Origin: Nectonema munidae
Taxonomy: Eukaryota; Nematomorpha; Nectonematoida; Nectonematidae
Assembly: GCA_030549495.1 (NCBI GenBank)
Contig: JAUIRK010000293.1
Location: 558,001-622,000 of the forward strand
Direction of reading: 5' to 3'
DNA: 64,000 nucleotides
Position 1 is the stretch's first letter; every line of letters starts with the position of its first letter. Shown here one piece after another: positions 1-11,322 of this stretch. Position numbers and translations under genes: made by a program. The notes under the pieces were generated by a model. The model made no database searches, was not told the DNA's origin, and saw only the letters and a program-made list of their open reading frames with translations.

Positions 1-216
1 AATGGAAAATCGCTTCTTGATATAATCCAAATGAATATACCTCATTGGTTTGTTGATCTATCTGAAGTAGATATTGGTATACAAAAAGTATACAACAAAC
101 TGAGAATGACTGAAATTCGAGAAGCAAATACAAGAATTAAGTACGGAGGACACCAAAAGCTTTGGATAAATGATGAAATATCTGAAAAGTATCCATTACA
201 GCGAAAAAAAGTTTAA
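1..216 (+). pseudogene. hAT transposase fragment (near C-terminus)
   Basis: An open frame runs from base 1 (N-G-K-S-L-L-D) to a stop at 214-216. Residues such as MNIPHWFVDL and the segment LWINDEISEKYP match, from memory, the part of ZBED5/SCAND3-type hAT transposases just before the dimerisation helices. The typical continuation (a segment around SYLVE.GFS) is missing after KYPLQRKKV, so the frame stops short. It is a dead transposon remnant, not a host gene. Confidence 0.55.
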
Positions 217-790
217 TTGCTTTTAATTGCATTCCCCACATTGAATTTAGTTTAAAACTAAATTAAATTTAAACTAAATCTAATTTAAGATAATTAGATT
301 TGAACATATTGATATCTTTTTAAAATTCTTGCCCTATATCTAGTCGGATTTGGAATAAGTGTAGTGAAGATTTAGGTCATTCATGAAAAAATATCAGGTT
401 ATTTTTGCAAAATTTTGAAATTTGACATATTTGTTTAATTTGGAATATTATGGGAGTAGGTCTTTAATTTCTTTGTGAAAAAAGAATTAAAATTTATAAG
501 CACTATGAATGATCAAGGATCAAACTTGAAGTAAACTTTTTACCTTAATTGTTTTAATTACATATAATCACCTCTCTCGGAGAAATCACCTCATTTGTGC
601 TTAAATGATAAGTTGAGTTACTAATTACATGGTATAGGCTTTGGTATAATTATAATTTTTGTTTCTCCAGGTATAATAAATTAAGAGGTGGAATAAAAAA
701 CGTACGACGAAATAAAAAATTCCTAAGGGGGCTATACAATATTTTTTACAATAAGAGGGGCCATGGTGAAAAAAAGGTTGAGAACCCCTG
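1..790 (+). mobile_element. hAT transposon, right-hand end (left part outside window)
   Basis: The element enters from the left edge with the tail of a transposase frame (1-216) and ends at a terminal inverted repeat, GGTTGAGAACCCCTG at 776-790. That end is the hAT form whose outer side reads CAGGGG. The same end type, GGGTTCTCAACC, starts the complete MITE at 43362, so the two belong to one broad group. Between the frame and the end lies AT-rich non-coding sequence. The target duplication cannot be tested because the left end is off the window. Confidence 0.65.
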
Positions 791-1600
791 ATCTAGAAGA
801 TACTTAGATTGGACAACCAAGTCACCCTAAAGAATCATACAATAATAATGTCCCTTATCAAGGGAGGGGGCTAATTCTAGATGCTCTGCATTAAAAAATA
901 GAGGGGGGTTCAAATATTTTAAAATTTTCGAGACGTCATTTATGTATGATCCCTAATTCTAGGCGGCTTCCCTTTTTTAATATCGGCTAAAAATTCTTTC
1001 AGGACAGATAAAGGTTATAGAGGTTGGCATCTAATTTTAATTCTTTAATTGGCCCTTTTCATCCAAATATTTGGAAATTTAAAAATATGTTAAAAAAGAA
1101 CAGGCTAGAGTTGAAGTAGAATAGATTTTTTCAGATGCAAATCTTTTGTTCAAAGAAAAAATATGATTCGGCTCTAAGAATTAACCAACTTGTAAAGAAC
1201 TTTGAAAAATTAGGTAAATTGAATATTTAAGATCAATAACTCCAACAATGTGTACCTCTAACCAAGGTTGCCCCTATTATCAAGGTAGATCAAACTCGAA
1301 CTATGATGCTATAACTATGAACTACATATGCTCCATTTTATTCTCTTTTTAGTCAATAAATATCCAAGAATATTATATATATTTTTATAGTAAATCAATC
1401 ATCCTGATTTCATTTATGAAGTCAATTTTTGCAATTAGGCTGTCAAAATGTCTCTAAAAGTATCAACCAATTTTGCGCTTTACGTCTGAAATTTTTCTTT
1501 AAGTATATTATTCAAATTATTTAATCTTTTTTTTTTGAAAAAATCAAGTCTTCTTTCTTTCCAGCCATTATCAAAAATATCATAGATTTTAGACCTGGTT
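791..1600. other. No gene seen; AT-rich unique-looking sequence
   Basis: No long frame, tRNA-like box or terminal repeat is visible. There are a few G-runs near 866-906 and short AT repeats. Stops are frequent in all frames I read. Confidence 0.5.
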
Positions 1601-1602
1601 AG

Positions 1603-2649
1603 ATGAATATTTCAGGAGACATAGCATCAGAGAGATTTAGCTTTCTTGCAGTTTCAGTAATAAGATTTTTAAGCAACGTATCTTTGTCTATTTATGATAC
1701 ATTTTCTAACATCTTACCTGTCAGAGCCGGTGTTCCTCAGGGATCTATCCTTTCACCTCTTCTTTTCAACATTGCAATTAACAACATATTTTACATCTCA
1801 GAGACTCTAAACTATTTACTCTTTGCTGATGATATTTGTGCTTATTTACCATTATCCAAAATAAAAGAAGGCAATAACATTGACTCAAATAAGCTAAATT
1901 CAGAACTCAATTCACTTTATGAATGGTGCGACATCAACAATCTTCGAATAAACAAAGGCAAAACTAAATGTATGTTAATTTCGAATAAATCAAAAATAGA
2001 CAAAAGCTTTCTATTTCAAACTGGTATAGAAGTAGTTGATAAATTTGAAATACTAGGTTTAATTATTGATAAAAAACTCAAATTTAATCATCATGTTGAA
2101 AAAATAGCATTAAATTTGAATAGAATAAATGGCATTTTGTACCGTACCAAAAATATTTTCCCTTTAAAAACAAGACTGACAATATATAAGCAACTTTTCT
2201 TATCATACTTGAACTATAGCATTTTTAATTGGTATCCATATGGAAAAAAGCGCATTGAAATTATACAAAAAAAAGCATTGAGAATTGTTTTTCATCTTAA
2301 GTATAGGGACCATACCAGTGCCATTTTTAATGAAAATAATTTATTGAAAGTGGATGACATTTACCAACTTAGAGTTGCAATGTTTCTATTTAAAAACTTA
2401 ACTGGTAAATTATATAATGTTTTTGGTAGCTTTATTAATTTTAAACCATCTCATTATGAAACAAGATTTTCCAACCAACCAATCAGGGTAGACTACTCAC
2501 TTAAAGGTTCGAACATTTCCATTCTTAAAAAAACTAATCAATTTTTCAAAAATCACATATTTTTGTATGATAATCTAGATGTTTCACACTTCTCATTTAA
2601 AAATAGAGTAAAACATTACCTTTTAGGTTTAAATAAATGTACATCTTAA
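1603..2649 (+). pseudogene. CR1/Jockey-type LINE reverse transcriptase, 5'-truncated
   Basis: A 348-residue open frame covers the second half of a non-LTR reverse transcriptase. It has the AGVPQGSILSPLLFN block (about residues 43-57), the catalytic FADD box (about 75-78), the thumb region (LRINKGKTKCM) and a long C-terminal helical region typical of CR1/Jockey-group elements. There is no RNase H domain, unlike the other LINE family in this window. The fingers and first palm aspartate are absent, so the copy was truncated on insertion. The first 15-20 residues may be flanking sequence rather than element. The frame is unbroken to its stop, which suggests a fairly recent insertion. No endonuclease domain is present. 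Confidence 0.85.
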
Positions 2650-2946
2650 CTTTATAGTTTATATTTTTGTTAAAATTTTACTAATATCCTAAAAAATCTA
2701 ATAACGGCCATACTTGGCTTTTGATTTTTTAGTAATATTAATTTCAAAAAAAAAAAAAAAAAATTTCAAACTATTCTACATTTATGCTTTAATACATACC
2801 TTCAAACTTTTCATACTTATAAATATTAATTATTAATAGTCTATTAATTATTAGAATGATGATCTTGTAATTGTTTTATTGTTTGTGAAATATTCTCCTT
2901 GCTTTTTTTTTTTATCAATAAATCTTCTTCTTCTTCTTCTTCTTCT
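1630..2946 (+). mobile_element. CR1/Jockey-group LINE with (TTC)n tail
   Basis: The element consists of the reverse-transcriptase frame, about 275 bp of 3' UTR with an internal A-run at 2743-2763, and a terminal (TTC)n array at about 2925-2946 preceded by ATCAATAAA. A short tandem-repeat tail in place of poly(A) is usual for several non-LTR clades. The exact 5' edge is uncertain. Confidence 0.7.
2925..2946 (+). repeat. (TTC)n microsatellite, LINE 3' tail
   Basis: About seven TTC units follow directly on AATAAATC at the 3' end of the LINE above. Confidence 0.85.
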
Positions 2947-2949
2947 ATT

Positions 2950-3522
2950 TTCATTATATTTTTATATATTGAATTATTATGTTTATTTTCTGAAGAAAGT
3001 GAAGAAAATCGAAAATTTATGAAGCATTTTGTGATAGTGGTTGGTTGAGAAATGGCTTGATATAATTACACAATTGCTTGTAAGGGAGTTTTAACCCTAT
3101 TAGTGCTAAGGGGGGCGTAAAACGCCCCCCTTCACTAAAAAATTAATTGTAGAAAATTGGCTGAATCATATCCCTTCAAATTTTTTGACTTTTACTAAAA
3201 TCGCTAGCTGCATCTTTTGAAACCATTTTCATGGTAGTTGAATGACCTCTTCATGTCCAAAACTGTCAATCAAAATCAAAAATTAAAAATTTTCAGCAAA
3301 ATTTTGACATTATCTGTACTTAACCTTATAAGTTAGGATCTATATTATATAATACCCTGAAAATTTAAAATTATATACAGTTTAGAACGCATAACACTTT
3401 ATATATTTAATTTTTTCAATAATCATGGATACTTATAAGAAAATATCAATCAAAATTTTGATTGATCAAAAATATATCTAATAATATATACCTTCAAATT
3501 TTACATAAAATATATGTTTTTA
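2950..3522. other. No gene; contains a strong GC hairpin
   Basis: The stretch is AT-rich apart from a perfect G/C palindrome at 3108-3132. Its right end (about 3490-3534) is one half of a sequence that recurs uninterrupted at 6521-6670. Confidence 0.5.
3108..3132. repeat. Perfect 11-bp hairpin, AAGGGGGGCGT/ACGCCCCCCTT
   Basis: Two 11-base complementary arms are separated by AAA in otherwise AT-rich DNA. No bounding target duplication was found. It may be the fused ends of a lost element. Confidence 0.6.
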
Positions 3523-3534
3523 TACTAAATCGGT

Positions 3535-4010
3535 TTCCGTATTTTTGTTGGGAAGATATGCAAATTGCTTGTGATGGATGAGATTACGGGATAGGATGTA
3601 GTGGACTAGACGTTTGCGAATGATTTTTTCGAAAAGTTTGCCTAGTATGGGTAGTAGAGTGATTGGTCGCCAATTTTGAATGAGGCTTGAATCTTTATTG
3701 GGTTTAGGAATGAGTATGAGTTTGCCGATTTTCCAAACGTTGGGGAAATGTGAATGAGTAAGGCATGCATTGAAAATAAGGAGTAAATGTTTGTTTAGAA
3801 TGTGTATTGATTTTTTAATATGTTTGGGTGAGATATGGTCGAAGCTAGATGAAGCATTTGTTTTAAGAGAGTTTACTGCTATGTTTAATTCATTTAGTGT
3901 GATTGGAGGAAAAGTAGGGTTTTGGATGGAGTGAATGATGTTTTTAGAGTGTTCTCGAATTGTGTGCTGAAAGGGCAGATCAGAAGATGGAAAGTCGGGG
4001 GGCCTAACCA
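3535..4010 (-). pseudogene. Inverted 5' segment of LINE copy A: RT fingers/palm start
   Basis: The minus-strand frame holds the N-terminal RT blocks: NWRPITLLPILGKLFEKII and LVHYILSRNLIHHKQFAYLP. These are the fingers-region motifs immediately upstream of the first catalytic aspartate. Copy B (12781 onward) shows the same order without inversion, which fixes the relationship. Confidence 0.85.
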
Positions 4011-5832
4011 CCTACCTTGACTCTTCCCTTTCTACTCAGAAAATTTCTTCTACAATCTTCTTAGACATAAACGACGCTTTCAACTCAGCATGGCATCCTG
4101 CCATCATCACTAACCTTGCACACAAATCATTACCTCCTTACATCATCAAATTTATAAGCTCATACCTTTCAAACCGCCGTCTCATTTTCCGACATCGCGC
4201 TTCCCTTTGCATCCATAAGCTAACCCTCTCGACTCCCCAAGGAGGATGTCTTTCCGATATCCTCTGGCTAGTTCTCATAGACCCGCTTCTCGATCTAATC
4301 TATACCAACACTGATTTCTCCCAATGTGTTTCAGACGACATATTATTCACCTTCACCAGTAACTCTCAACAAGAAAACCTCACGAAATCCTCTTCATTTC
4401 TACTAAGGCTACAAGAAAGAGGAAACACACATAAGATATTCTTTAACTCCAGCAAAACCAACCTCATTCACTTCACACGCAGACACATAGAACATTTAAA
4501 TACCTCTACTTCTATAACTGCCTCAAAGACAATCAAATATCTAGGACTAAACCTTCAGTCCAACCTAAAATTTTCAATTCACTTTAAAAAAATATACCAA
4601 AAACTCTCAATCACCCTTTTTTCACTAAAAAGTGCTATCTCTTATAAATGGGGCCTCCGTCCCAAACACACCAAATACTTCATCTTGACATACAACAACT
4701 TACTCCCCTCCCTTCCGATCATACTCCACCGCAATATTATATCCTACCCTTTCTACTCACATCTATTTGCAAAATACGCACCAAATATTGCTAACTACCT
4801 AGTTCATCCCTCGTTACACCATCTCTTTTAACTCACCCATCTGAACAAAATCCATTCAAAATATCTATATGCAAAAACAAATTTTTTGCAAAACAATCAA
4901 TTTCATACCTTCGCTCTACCTCTTCATCAACATCCCTACATATCTTCACAGACGCCTCAAAGAAATCCCTAAGTACCTCCTTTGCTTACGCCTTCTTCAA
5001 AGGCTCTTCCACTCGCCCCTTTTACACCCATCGCTCCCGACTAAATCCTCTACTCTCAATCTTCGAATGCGAGATCTTTAGCCTTTTACACGCCTGCACT
5101 ACGATCACTAACAACATTAACCACCTCCTTCCCCACTTTACTACCATCCATTTCTATACCGATGCCCAAAACCTAATACACGATCTATCTCTATCACACA
5201 ACATCCCCTTTCCCTCCTTTCAACTCGCCTCCTCCCTAATCAATCTTACAAAACATTTCCACATACACCTATGTTGGTGCCCTGCTCACCTAAACATACC
5301 AGAAAACTCCCTCGTAGACTATTTAACATCAAACTTAGACCTAACCTCCCACATCCCTCTCAACTCCCTACCTCTCAAAACCTTTCTAACGCACATTCAC
5401 TTATCCTCTCTAGAAGAATGGCAGGTGTCCATATCTTCATCTCAAAATGCACTAATCTCTTCTTTACCACACATCAGCACAATTCACACAACTTTCAAAA
5501 ACAAAAAATTTACACCACCTCGTTCTACCATTCGTTGGCTATCAGGCCACTGCCCATGCAAAGCATATCTCTTCCGAATTAAAGTAAGCGAAAATCCATA
5601 CTGTCATTTCGGCTGCGACACAATAGAAACGCCATACCATCTCATCTTCACATGTCAAATCTTCTCTTATCATCGCCAAGATCTTTTATTTCACTGCCTT
5701 TCTTTACTTAATAGATCTCCAACAACACTCTCAGATCTTCTATTACACCGAACACTACTAAAATCCCTAGCAACCCTCATTGACACCATTGAAACAACTC
5801 TCACCACCGTTGATAACCCTATAACAAACTAA
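4011..5832 (+). pseudogene. LINE copy A: RT palm, RNase H and C-terminal Cys/His domain
   Basis: Recognisable blocks in order are FLDINDAFNSAWHP (first catalytic Asp), STPQGGCLSDILW, SDDILF (catalytic Asp pair), IKYLGLNLQSNLKF (thumb), RNase H pieces around FTDASKK, FECEIF, FYTDAQ and CWCPAHLNIPENSLVD, and then GHCPCKAYL...ETPYHLIFTC. The last 135 codons (5425-5832) are still open. The coding strand is rich in C and A and very poor in G, unlike the surrounding DNA. It is non-functional because of frame breaks around 4.3-5.3 kb. Confidence 0.85.
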
Positions 5833-5988
5833 TCTGCCTTTCCTTTCTATTTTTAGAATAACATCTGTAACTCCTCCCTATCTCTACCAACATCTGCATC
5901 CTCCTTAACCAACTCTCAAGCTTAAGCGAGCATATCAGCACACGCTGGAAGGTGCTTTGAAATCTACCTACCTACCTACTAAATCGGT

Positions 5989-6258
5989 CATGCTGTTTTC
6001 ATTTCTGGACTCATTTTTTACGTTTAGGATCTGGAAATACCTATAAGTGTTATTCAAATTTGCGGTTTACTTCTGAAAATTGTCTCCAAAAACAGGTCTA
6101 ACTTTTTACCCAAACTCGGTTTTATTTTTTCTTCCATTAAAATTATTAGATAAGAAACTATCATTATAGAATATTATATTGCATTTTTAGGGGTACTGTT
6201 ATAGCTTCTAAATAGATTGTTCAAAACTAAAAAATCTAGTCATATACAAATATAATTT
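5989..6258. other. No gene; old repeat flanking LINE copy A
   Basis: The first ~100 bases continue the sequence interrupted by the LINE and are repeated at about 6550-6670. The remainder is AT-rich and featureless. Confidence 0.5.
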
Positions 6259-6419
6259 GGGCTGGTGGGCTGATAGGTAGAGGCGTCGCCTACGGATCCA
6301 AAGCCTTTGGGTTCGAATCCCGGCGATGCCATCGACTTATCATAAAAAGTTCATCAGTGCAGATATGGAAGTTTCTACTTCCCTTGCATGAAACACCCTG
6401 TCAAAAAAATATATATATT
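6259..6419 (+). repeat. SINE with tRNA-Arg(ACG)-like head
   Basis: The head runs from GGGCTGG to about 6331. It has a polymerase III B box GGTTCGAATCC at 6310-6320 and an anticodon-arm sequence CCTACGGATCCAAAG that closely resembles eukaryotic tRNA-Arg(ACG). The 5' and 3' acceptor sides do not pair, so it is not a tRNA gene. A short body ending in ATGAAACACCCT and an A/T-rich (TA)n tail follow. Confidence 0.8.
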
Positions 6420-6520
6420 TAGAGGAAGGGATCAAAAAATAACAAAAAATAAAAATAGAATTTGGGTAAAAAGTAAGACACTAGAGTTTGGGTAAAAAGT
6501 AAGACCGTCCAAAAAAATTC

Positions 6521-6670
6521 CTTCACATTTTACATAAAATATTTGCATTATACTAAATCGGCCATGCGGGTTTCATTTCTGGACTCATTTTTTACGTTTA
6601 GGATCTGGAAATACCTATAAGTGTTAATCAAATTTGCGGTTTACTTCTAAAAATTATCTCCAAAAACACT
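6521..6670. repeat. Uninterrupted paralogue of the LINE copy A target site
   Basis: The sequence TTTACATAAAATATTTGC...ACTAAATCGG...CATTTCTGGACTC...GGATCTGGAAATACC matches the left flank (about 3490-3534) joined to the right flank (5989-6090) of LINE copy A with few changes. It shows what the site looked like before the LINE arrived. Confidence 0.8.
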
Positions 6671-7533
6671 CATTCAAATTTTACAATTAAATATATGTAA
6701 TAATCTCTATAGAGGTATACAAACAGTCAATGGTTAAATTTAGACCTCTCAAAGAAAAATATGCAGTGCTGATGCCTCTTATAAGTGTATAAGTTCTATA
6801 TAATTTTTCTCAATATATACATCGTTACCTTGGCAAAACTTGGATGGCATTTTCTGAAGAAGAGGGAGCCTACTTTATATATACAAATGTAAGAAAATTT
6901 GAGAAGTTATAACTTCCTTCCTCCGAAATAGAAACTTACCAAATTTGAAATATAATTCATGACGTAATTTTCATTTTATAGTCATAAAATGAAAAAAAAA
7001 ATGTTGAACATAAATATATGAATCAATTTTATAGTATAATGATGAGTATCAAATTAATATTCGTAGCCCATTGGAAATTTTGATACTGAAAAAATTTGTT
7101 TTATTATAGATTCCAAAAGAGAAATAAATTCATTTGTGAAATGACTAAAAATGTGAATATAGTCTTTGGAGAATAGCATGAAAACAAATCGTTCAAAAAT
7201 AAGTACAATATATCTGACCACAAACATACCACGATTTTAAAAAAGTCACATGTTAAAAAACTTTTTATAACTACTTAAAAGAGTTAATTTTTTTTCAATT
7301 GGGCTGTCATGTCAAACAATTTTTTGACAAGGTTAGATTGATTTTTTTAAAAAATAAACATGACCATTGTATTCAGCATACATGAAAACGGGTGTATATA
7401 AATAGAAAACTTTGTTTACCCATTTAAACTAAAAGTTTCATTTTTAGTTGAGCTGTCATATATCAATCAATAATTATAGATATATACATTTATTACCTAT
7501 TTTTAAGATTAATTTTTAGTGTTTTATTATAAT
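6671..7533. other. No gene seen; AT-rich
   Basis: No frame, tRNA-like boxes or inverted ends were recognised. Confidence 0.5.
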
Positions 7534-8570
7534 ATGGCCTTAAAAAGAAAGTGTTTGAATTCCCCTGACTCATTTTGTTATATATGTGGAAGTTTTACAA
7601 TCCAATCTCAAAGAATGGCAATCAAAGCCAATTTTGCCTACTTTAAAATCAAATTAGGAGATTAAAAATTTTTGTGGGCTCCGAAATACTATTTGCAAAC
7701 CTTGTGTAGAAAATCTCCGTCAATGGACAAAAGGCACAAGAAAAAGTTGGTCTTTTGGAATTTCACTGGTTTGGCGCGAACAAAAAGGAGGCATTATTAA
7801 TCCGAACTTACCTGCAGCAATTCGTCCTATCAAACATTCAGATGAAGTTCCTGTTCCTACTTTCGGAGGCTTACCATCATCAGATTATAAAATTGATGCA
7901 AGTGATAACGATGAAGAATTTTAAGTTGATTTTTCCCATCAAAATAAACTATTCAATCAATCAGAATTAAATGATCTTATTAGAGATCTAGGTCTTTTGA
8001 AAGAGCTCTCTGAAGTTCTATCCTCACATCTAAAACAGAAGAATGCCTTACAAAAAGATGTTAAAATAACATTTTACCGTAATAGAGAAAAAAACTTACT
8101 CAATTTTTTTAAAAATGAGAAGGAATTCATATTTTGCTCTGATATTCCTGGTTTATTGAAATGTATGGGTGTGGAGTTCTATGACATAAATGAATGGAGA
8201 CTTTTTTTGAATGTCAGCTCATTTTACATCATCACCATATGAGTTTGAAATGTGTATTGCTTTATAACAAAAATATTTTCAGTGGAATACCTATTGGTTA
8301 TTCAGCAAGTTTGGAAGAGAGTTATGGTAATATTAATTTTTTTTAGAACTGTTGAAATATAAAGAACAACAATGGTCAATATGTGTAGACCTCAAAATTG
8401 TAAATTTTTTATTAGGCCAACAAAGTGGTTTACAAAGTACCCGTGCTTTTTATGCTTATGGAATAGTTGTGCCAAAGAAAAACATTATACTCAAAGGGAA
8501 AAACATTTTTCGATCAACCAAAAAACATACAGAATAAAATATTTTCCGAGATTTTTAATGCTCTTTTGAA
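7534..8570 (+). pseudogene. Decayed copy of a multicopy invertebrate gene family (CYICG...ICVDLK..NFLLGQQ)
   Basis: The start reads MALKRKCLNSPDSFCYICGS, followed by fragments of YFAYFKIKLGD, KRHKKKLVFW, then ELSEVLSSHLKQKNALQKDV, FYRNREKNLLNFF, GLLKCMGVEFYD and finally WSICVDLKIVNFLLGQQ. This order matches, from memory, a family present in very many copies in arthropod and Hydra genomes. It opens with a Cys-rich zinc-ribbon-like motif. Its class (mobile element or expanded gene) is not established by anything visible here. The copy is spread over all three frames and is certainly dead. The 3' quarter is missing or unrecognisable. Confidence 0.6.
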
Positions 8571-10550
8571 TGAGCCATCTCCAGTTTTCACACGATTTGT
8601 ACTTCTCGAGATATTTTAGGTCAAAATTTCAACATAGAAATTTCCTATATACCCAAAATTCTGTCGGTACTGTATATTTGAAAAAAAATTTTCCGTAAAT
8701 GCTAAATATTATACATATCAGCTTAGTTTTTTGCGCTAATTCCAAAAATGTCTTTGTTTTAAGTTTAAATGACAAAAACATAGTCACGTAAATATATAAA
8801 TTTACATTTCTAAATCACAATTTTTGACAATGCCATAACTCAAATATATATTATATAACCCATAACTATTATATAAATACATTATGGAATTTCAAAATTT
8901 TTAAATATTTTAAAAACATCTAAATTTCAAATTTAAAAATAATATATATTTTATACCCTCTAAAAATCTTCTATGGAATAGAAACCATTGTAGTAAATTA
9001 TTTTATAAAAATCAGCAAATAAATTTAGGTTCTGATAGTAGAGTGGTTTTATAATTGTGTTGGAAATTGTTACAGATAAAAGGTGGAAATTTTTCAAAAT
9101 GAAATAAGCGTTAAAGCTCAAAATTACCAAATATAAAAAATATGCACCTCTAATCTGCTAATTACGAAGAAGACTAAAATACAAAATTATAAAAAATTTC
9201 AAATATTTGAAATTACGTAATAAAGCCTATCGAATATGCATCAATTTGATATGTTGCACAGTCAAATAATTCAAAAGTTATAAAACATGTTAAAAACTTG
9301 CACTATACAGGTTTACTAATTTGATAACTATAACTCACGAAAAGGTGTGATAAGATGCATGCACTGAATTGCGAATCTACTTGGGTTAACATAAAACACT
9401 CCTCCGCCTTTCAAAGAAATAAATAAATAGCCTGCTTTATGATCACATATATATATGTCGAACAATAATAATGAACTATTATATGTTATTTGAAAATGGG
9501 CTGTGGTCGAACTTTTCAATCTTAATTATGATGTGAGATAGCATTGGTGTCTGATTTCCTTATCGCAAATTGTCGGTATAAACAAATACTCTAGGTTAAA
9601 AAATAGTAAACTCGTATTTCTCAACTGCTTATATATAAGTAATGTATTGTGAAAGCCCATAAAAATGCTTAAATTTGGTATATCGCATGATACATTTGGT
9701 TGGGAAATGCGAAAGTTATAAGCGTTTTAATATTTGACTAAAATATCAGAGACAAACACTACAAATAAACTAAACGTACACTTGCCCAATAAAATAAACC
9801 ACACAGGCGTGTTTAAAGATGTGGTGAAGCGTATGCAAGATAAGAAATCGCTGCGTTCACAAACGCGTAATGCAACATGTGTTCATCTTTCTTCACATAG
9901 TTATGCGGTAGAATCAATAACAAGCGTGTTAGAATCAATGTGATTTATTCTTCGCACACTGTCGGTATAAATATAACGAATGCCCTTCGTTAAAAATCAG
10001 AAAAGTGGTTAAACTGAAGAAAATTTGTTTCGAAATAAAAGTAGGCTACGATTAATGAACACAACTTTTAGATTCGATCGACATTTTTCACTTCAAAATG
10101 TCATTTAAAATTTATTAGAAAAAAAGTATACTGACCCTAAAAAGTAAAAAATATATATTTATTTTCAACAGTATTCTTTAACTATGACAAAATGTTAAAA
10201 ACCATATTCTACCTTTGTGAATATAAAATTTTGAAGAAATAATATATAAACTTATCACGTTAATTTATTGGTATTTTTTGAAACTAGATAAAAGTTGACT
10301 GACCTCACATAAAAGCAGATTTTGCAAAAGGGAAAACATATTTTTTGTAAATCCTAGCCTGTGTTAAGCATAAAGTAAAGCTTTCCAATAAAAATTTTTG
10401 TTTAAATTTTCACATTATGCTTGTCTTTAAAAGTGGTCACTTTTTTTTACTAAAATTTAGACCAAATTTTTCGAAGTCTAGTTATCAAAAAAATTAAAAA
10501 GCTTTTGCAAAAATGAATTATTCTAGCCTATATAGCAAACGATAAGCTTT
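8571..10550. other. No certain gene; one unrecognised 69-codon frame at 9734-9943
   Basis: The stretch is mostly AT-rich. The + frame at 9734-9943 is less AT-rich than its surroundings and encodes a charged, helix-prone peptide (KDVVKRMQDKKSLRSQ) that I do not recognise. The phrase TGTCGGTA recurs at 8661, 9571 and 9960, hinting at an old dispersed repeat. Confidence 0.35.
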
Positions 10551-10599
10551 CAATAATATATATATATATATCTCCAACCTGTATTCTACGATGATTCAT

Positions 10600-10945
10600 C
10601 TCCAACCTATCAGTTCATATTTTGCTAGATGTAAGATTTGATATACCTCATTCGGGGAGAGGATGTTAGATAAGTTATTTTACCTATATTTTTGCAATTT
10701 TTTCACGATATTAAATAATATATTTTATCAAATAATCAAAATAAAATTCTGTAATCAAAGAATCGAAAAATATTCTTTAAAAAATCCAAAAATATGAAAC
10801 TTTCTGTTCATATTTTGCTACCTACCTCATACGATGTTACAAAAGTTATTACCTTTACTTTGCAATTTGCACGATTTTAAATATTATATTTGTCAAATAA
10901 ATCAAAGAATCGAAAAATGTTCAAAGCAAAAAATATTTATTCTTT
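10600..10945. repeat. Tandem pair of diverged ~200-bp repeats
   Basis: GTTCATATTTTGCTA...GATGTTA...TTGCAATTT...CACGAT...TCAAAGAATCGAAAAAT appears at 10611-10770 and again, shortened, at 10807-10920. A reverse-complement relative (ATGAGGTATATTAAATCTTA followed by CATCTAGCAAAATATGAAC) lies at about 19280-19322. Confidence 0.6.
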
Positions 10946-11110
10946 TTAAATATATAGTTGGCTCCCCTTACTTTTAGTTTCGTATGTGCATAATTTGATA
11001 AAAATGAATTATTAAAGACTTGGTTTATCTTTATATTTTAAAAGTAAGGGGAGCCAACGATATATTTAAAAAGAATAAATATTTTTTGATTTGAACATTT
11101 TTCGATTCAA
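10905..11110. repeat. Long inverted repeat, ~75-bp arms
   Basis: The arms at about 10905-10978 and 11036-11110 are nearly exact complements. The inner edges read GGCTCCCCTTACTTTTA and TAAAAGTAAGGGGAGCC. A spacer of about 57 bases separates them. The left arm overlaps the second tandem repeat above. Confidence 0.8.
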
Positions 11111-11286
11111 TCAAAATCGTATTGTTTTCATGAAACAAAACCGCAATTTTAAGGTAAAGTGTTTTGAACTTTTGTGTAGAATTTTTGAAATGGTGTTTTC
11201 AATATGCATGTAAAATATTTTTTGAAAATTTTTATTTTAAATGTATTTTAGCATTTTACAATTTTTATATTTAAATATATAAAAAG

Positions 11287-11322
11287 GTCTGGCAAGTTGT
11301 CTACTCGGATGTCTTGCCAGAC
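11287..11322. repeat. Conserved stem-loop repeat, GTCTGGCAAG/CTTGCCAGAC
   Basis: A perfect 10-bp stem carries a 16-base loop (TTGTCTACTCGGATGT). A relative with the same stem core and loop layout is at 50998-51033, and flanking sequence is also similar, so it belongs to a dispersed repeat. Confidence 0.75.

Larger units (their letters stand above)
3523..5988 (+). mobile_element. RNase H-bearing LINE (I/Jockey-like), 5'-inverted copy A
   Basis: The copy is bounded by a perfect 12-bp duplication TACTAAATCGGT (3523-3534 and 5977-5988). The first 0.48 kb (3535 to about 4010) is inverted relative to the rest, and the protein order shows it: the minus-strand piece ends at ...FAYLPNKNTET, and the + strand piece starts exactly after that point with ...TYLDSSLSTQK. 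This is the twin-priming structure known from LINE insertions. The + part carries the rest of the reverse transcriptase, then RNase H, then a Cys/His C-terminal region, and ends in (CCTA)n. Several frame breaks and deletions are visible. Confidence 0.9.

Noticed and set aside
6259-6335. Functional tRNA-Arg gene
   Set aside because: Good B box and anticodon arm, but the acceptor stem does not pair and a SINE body follows.
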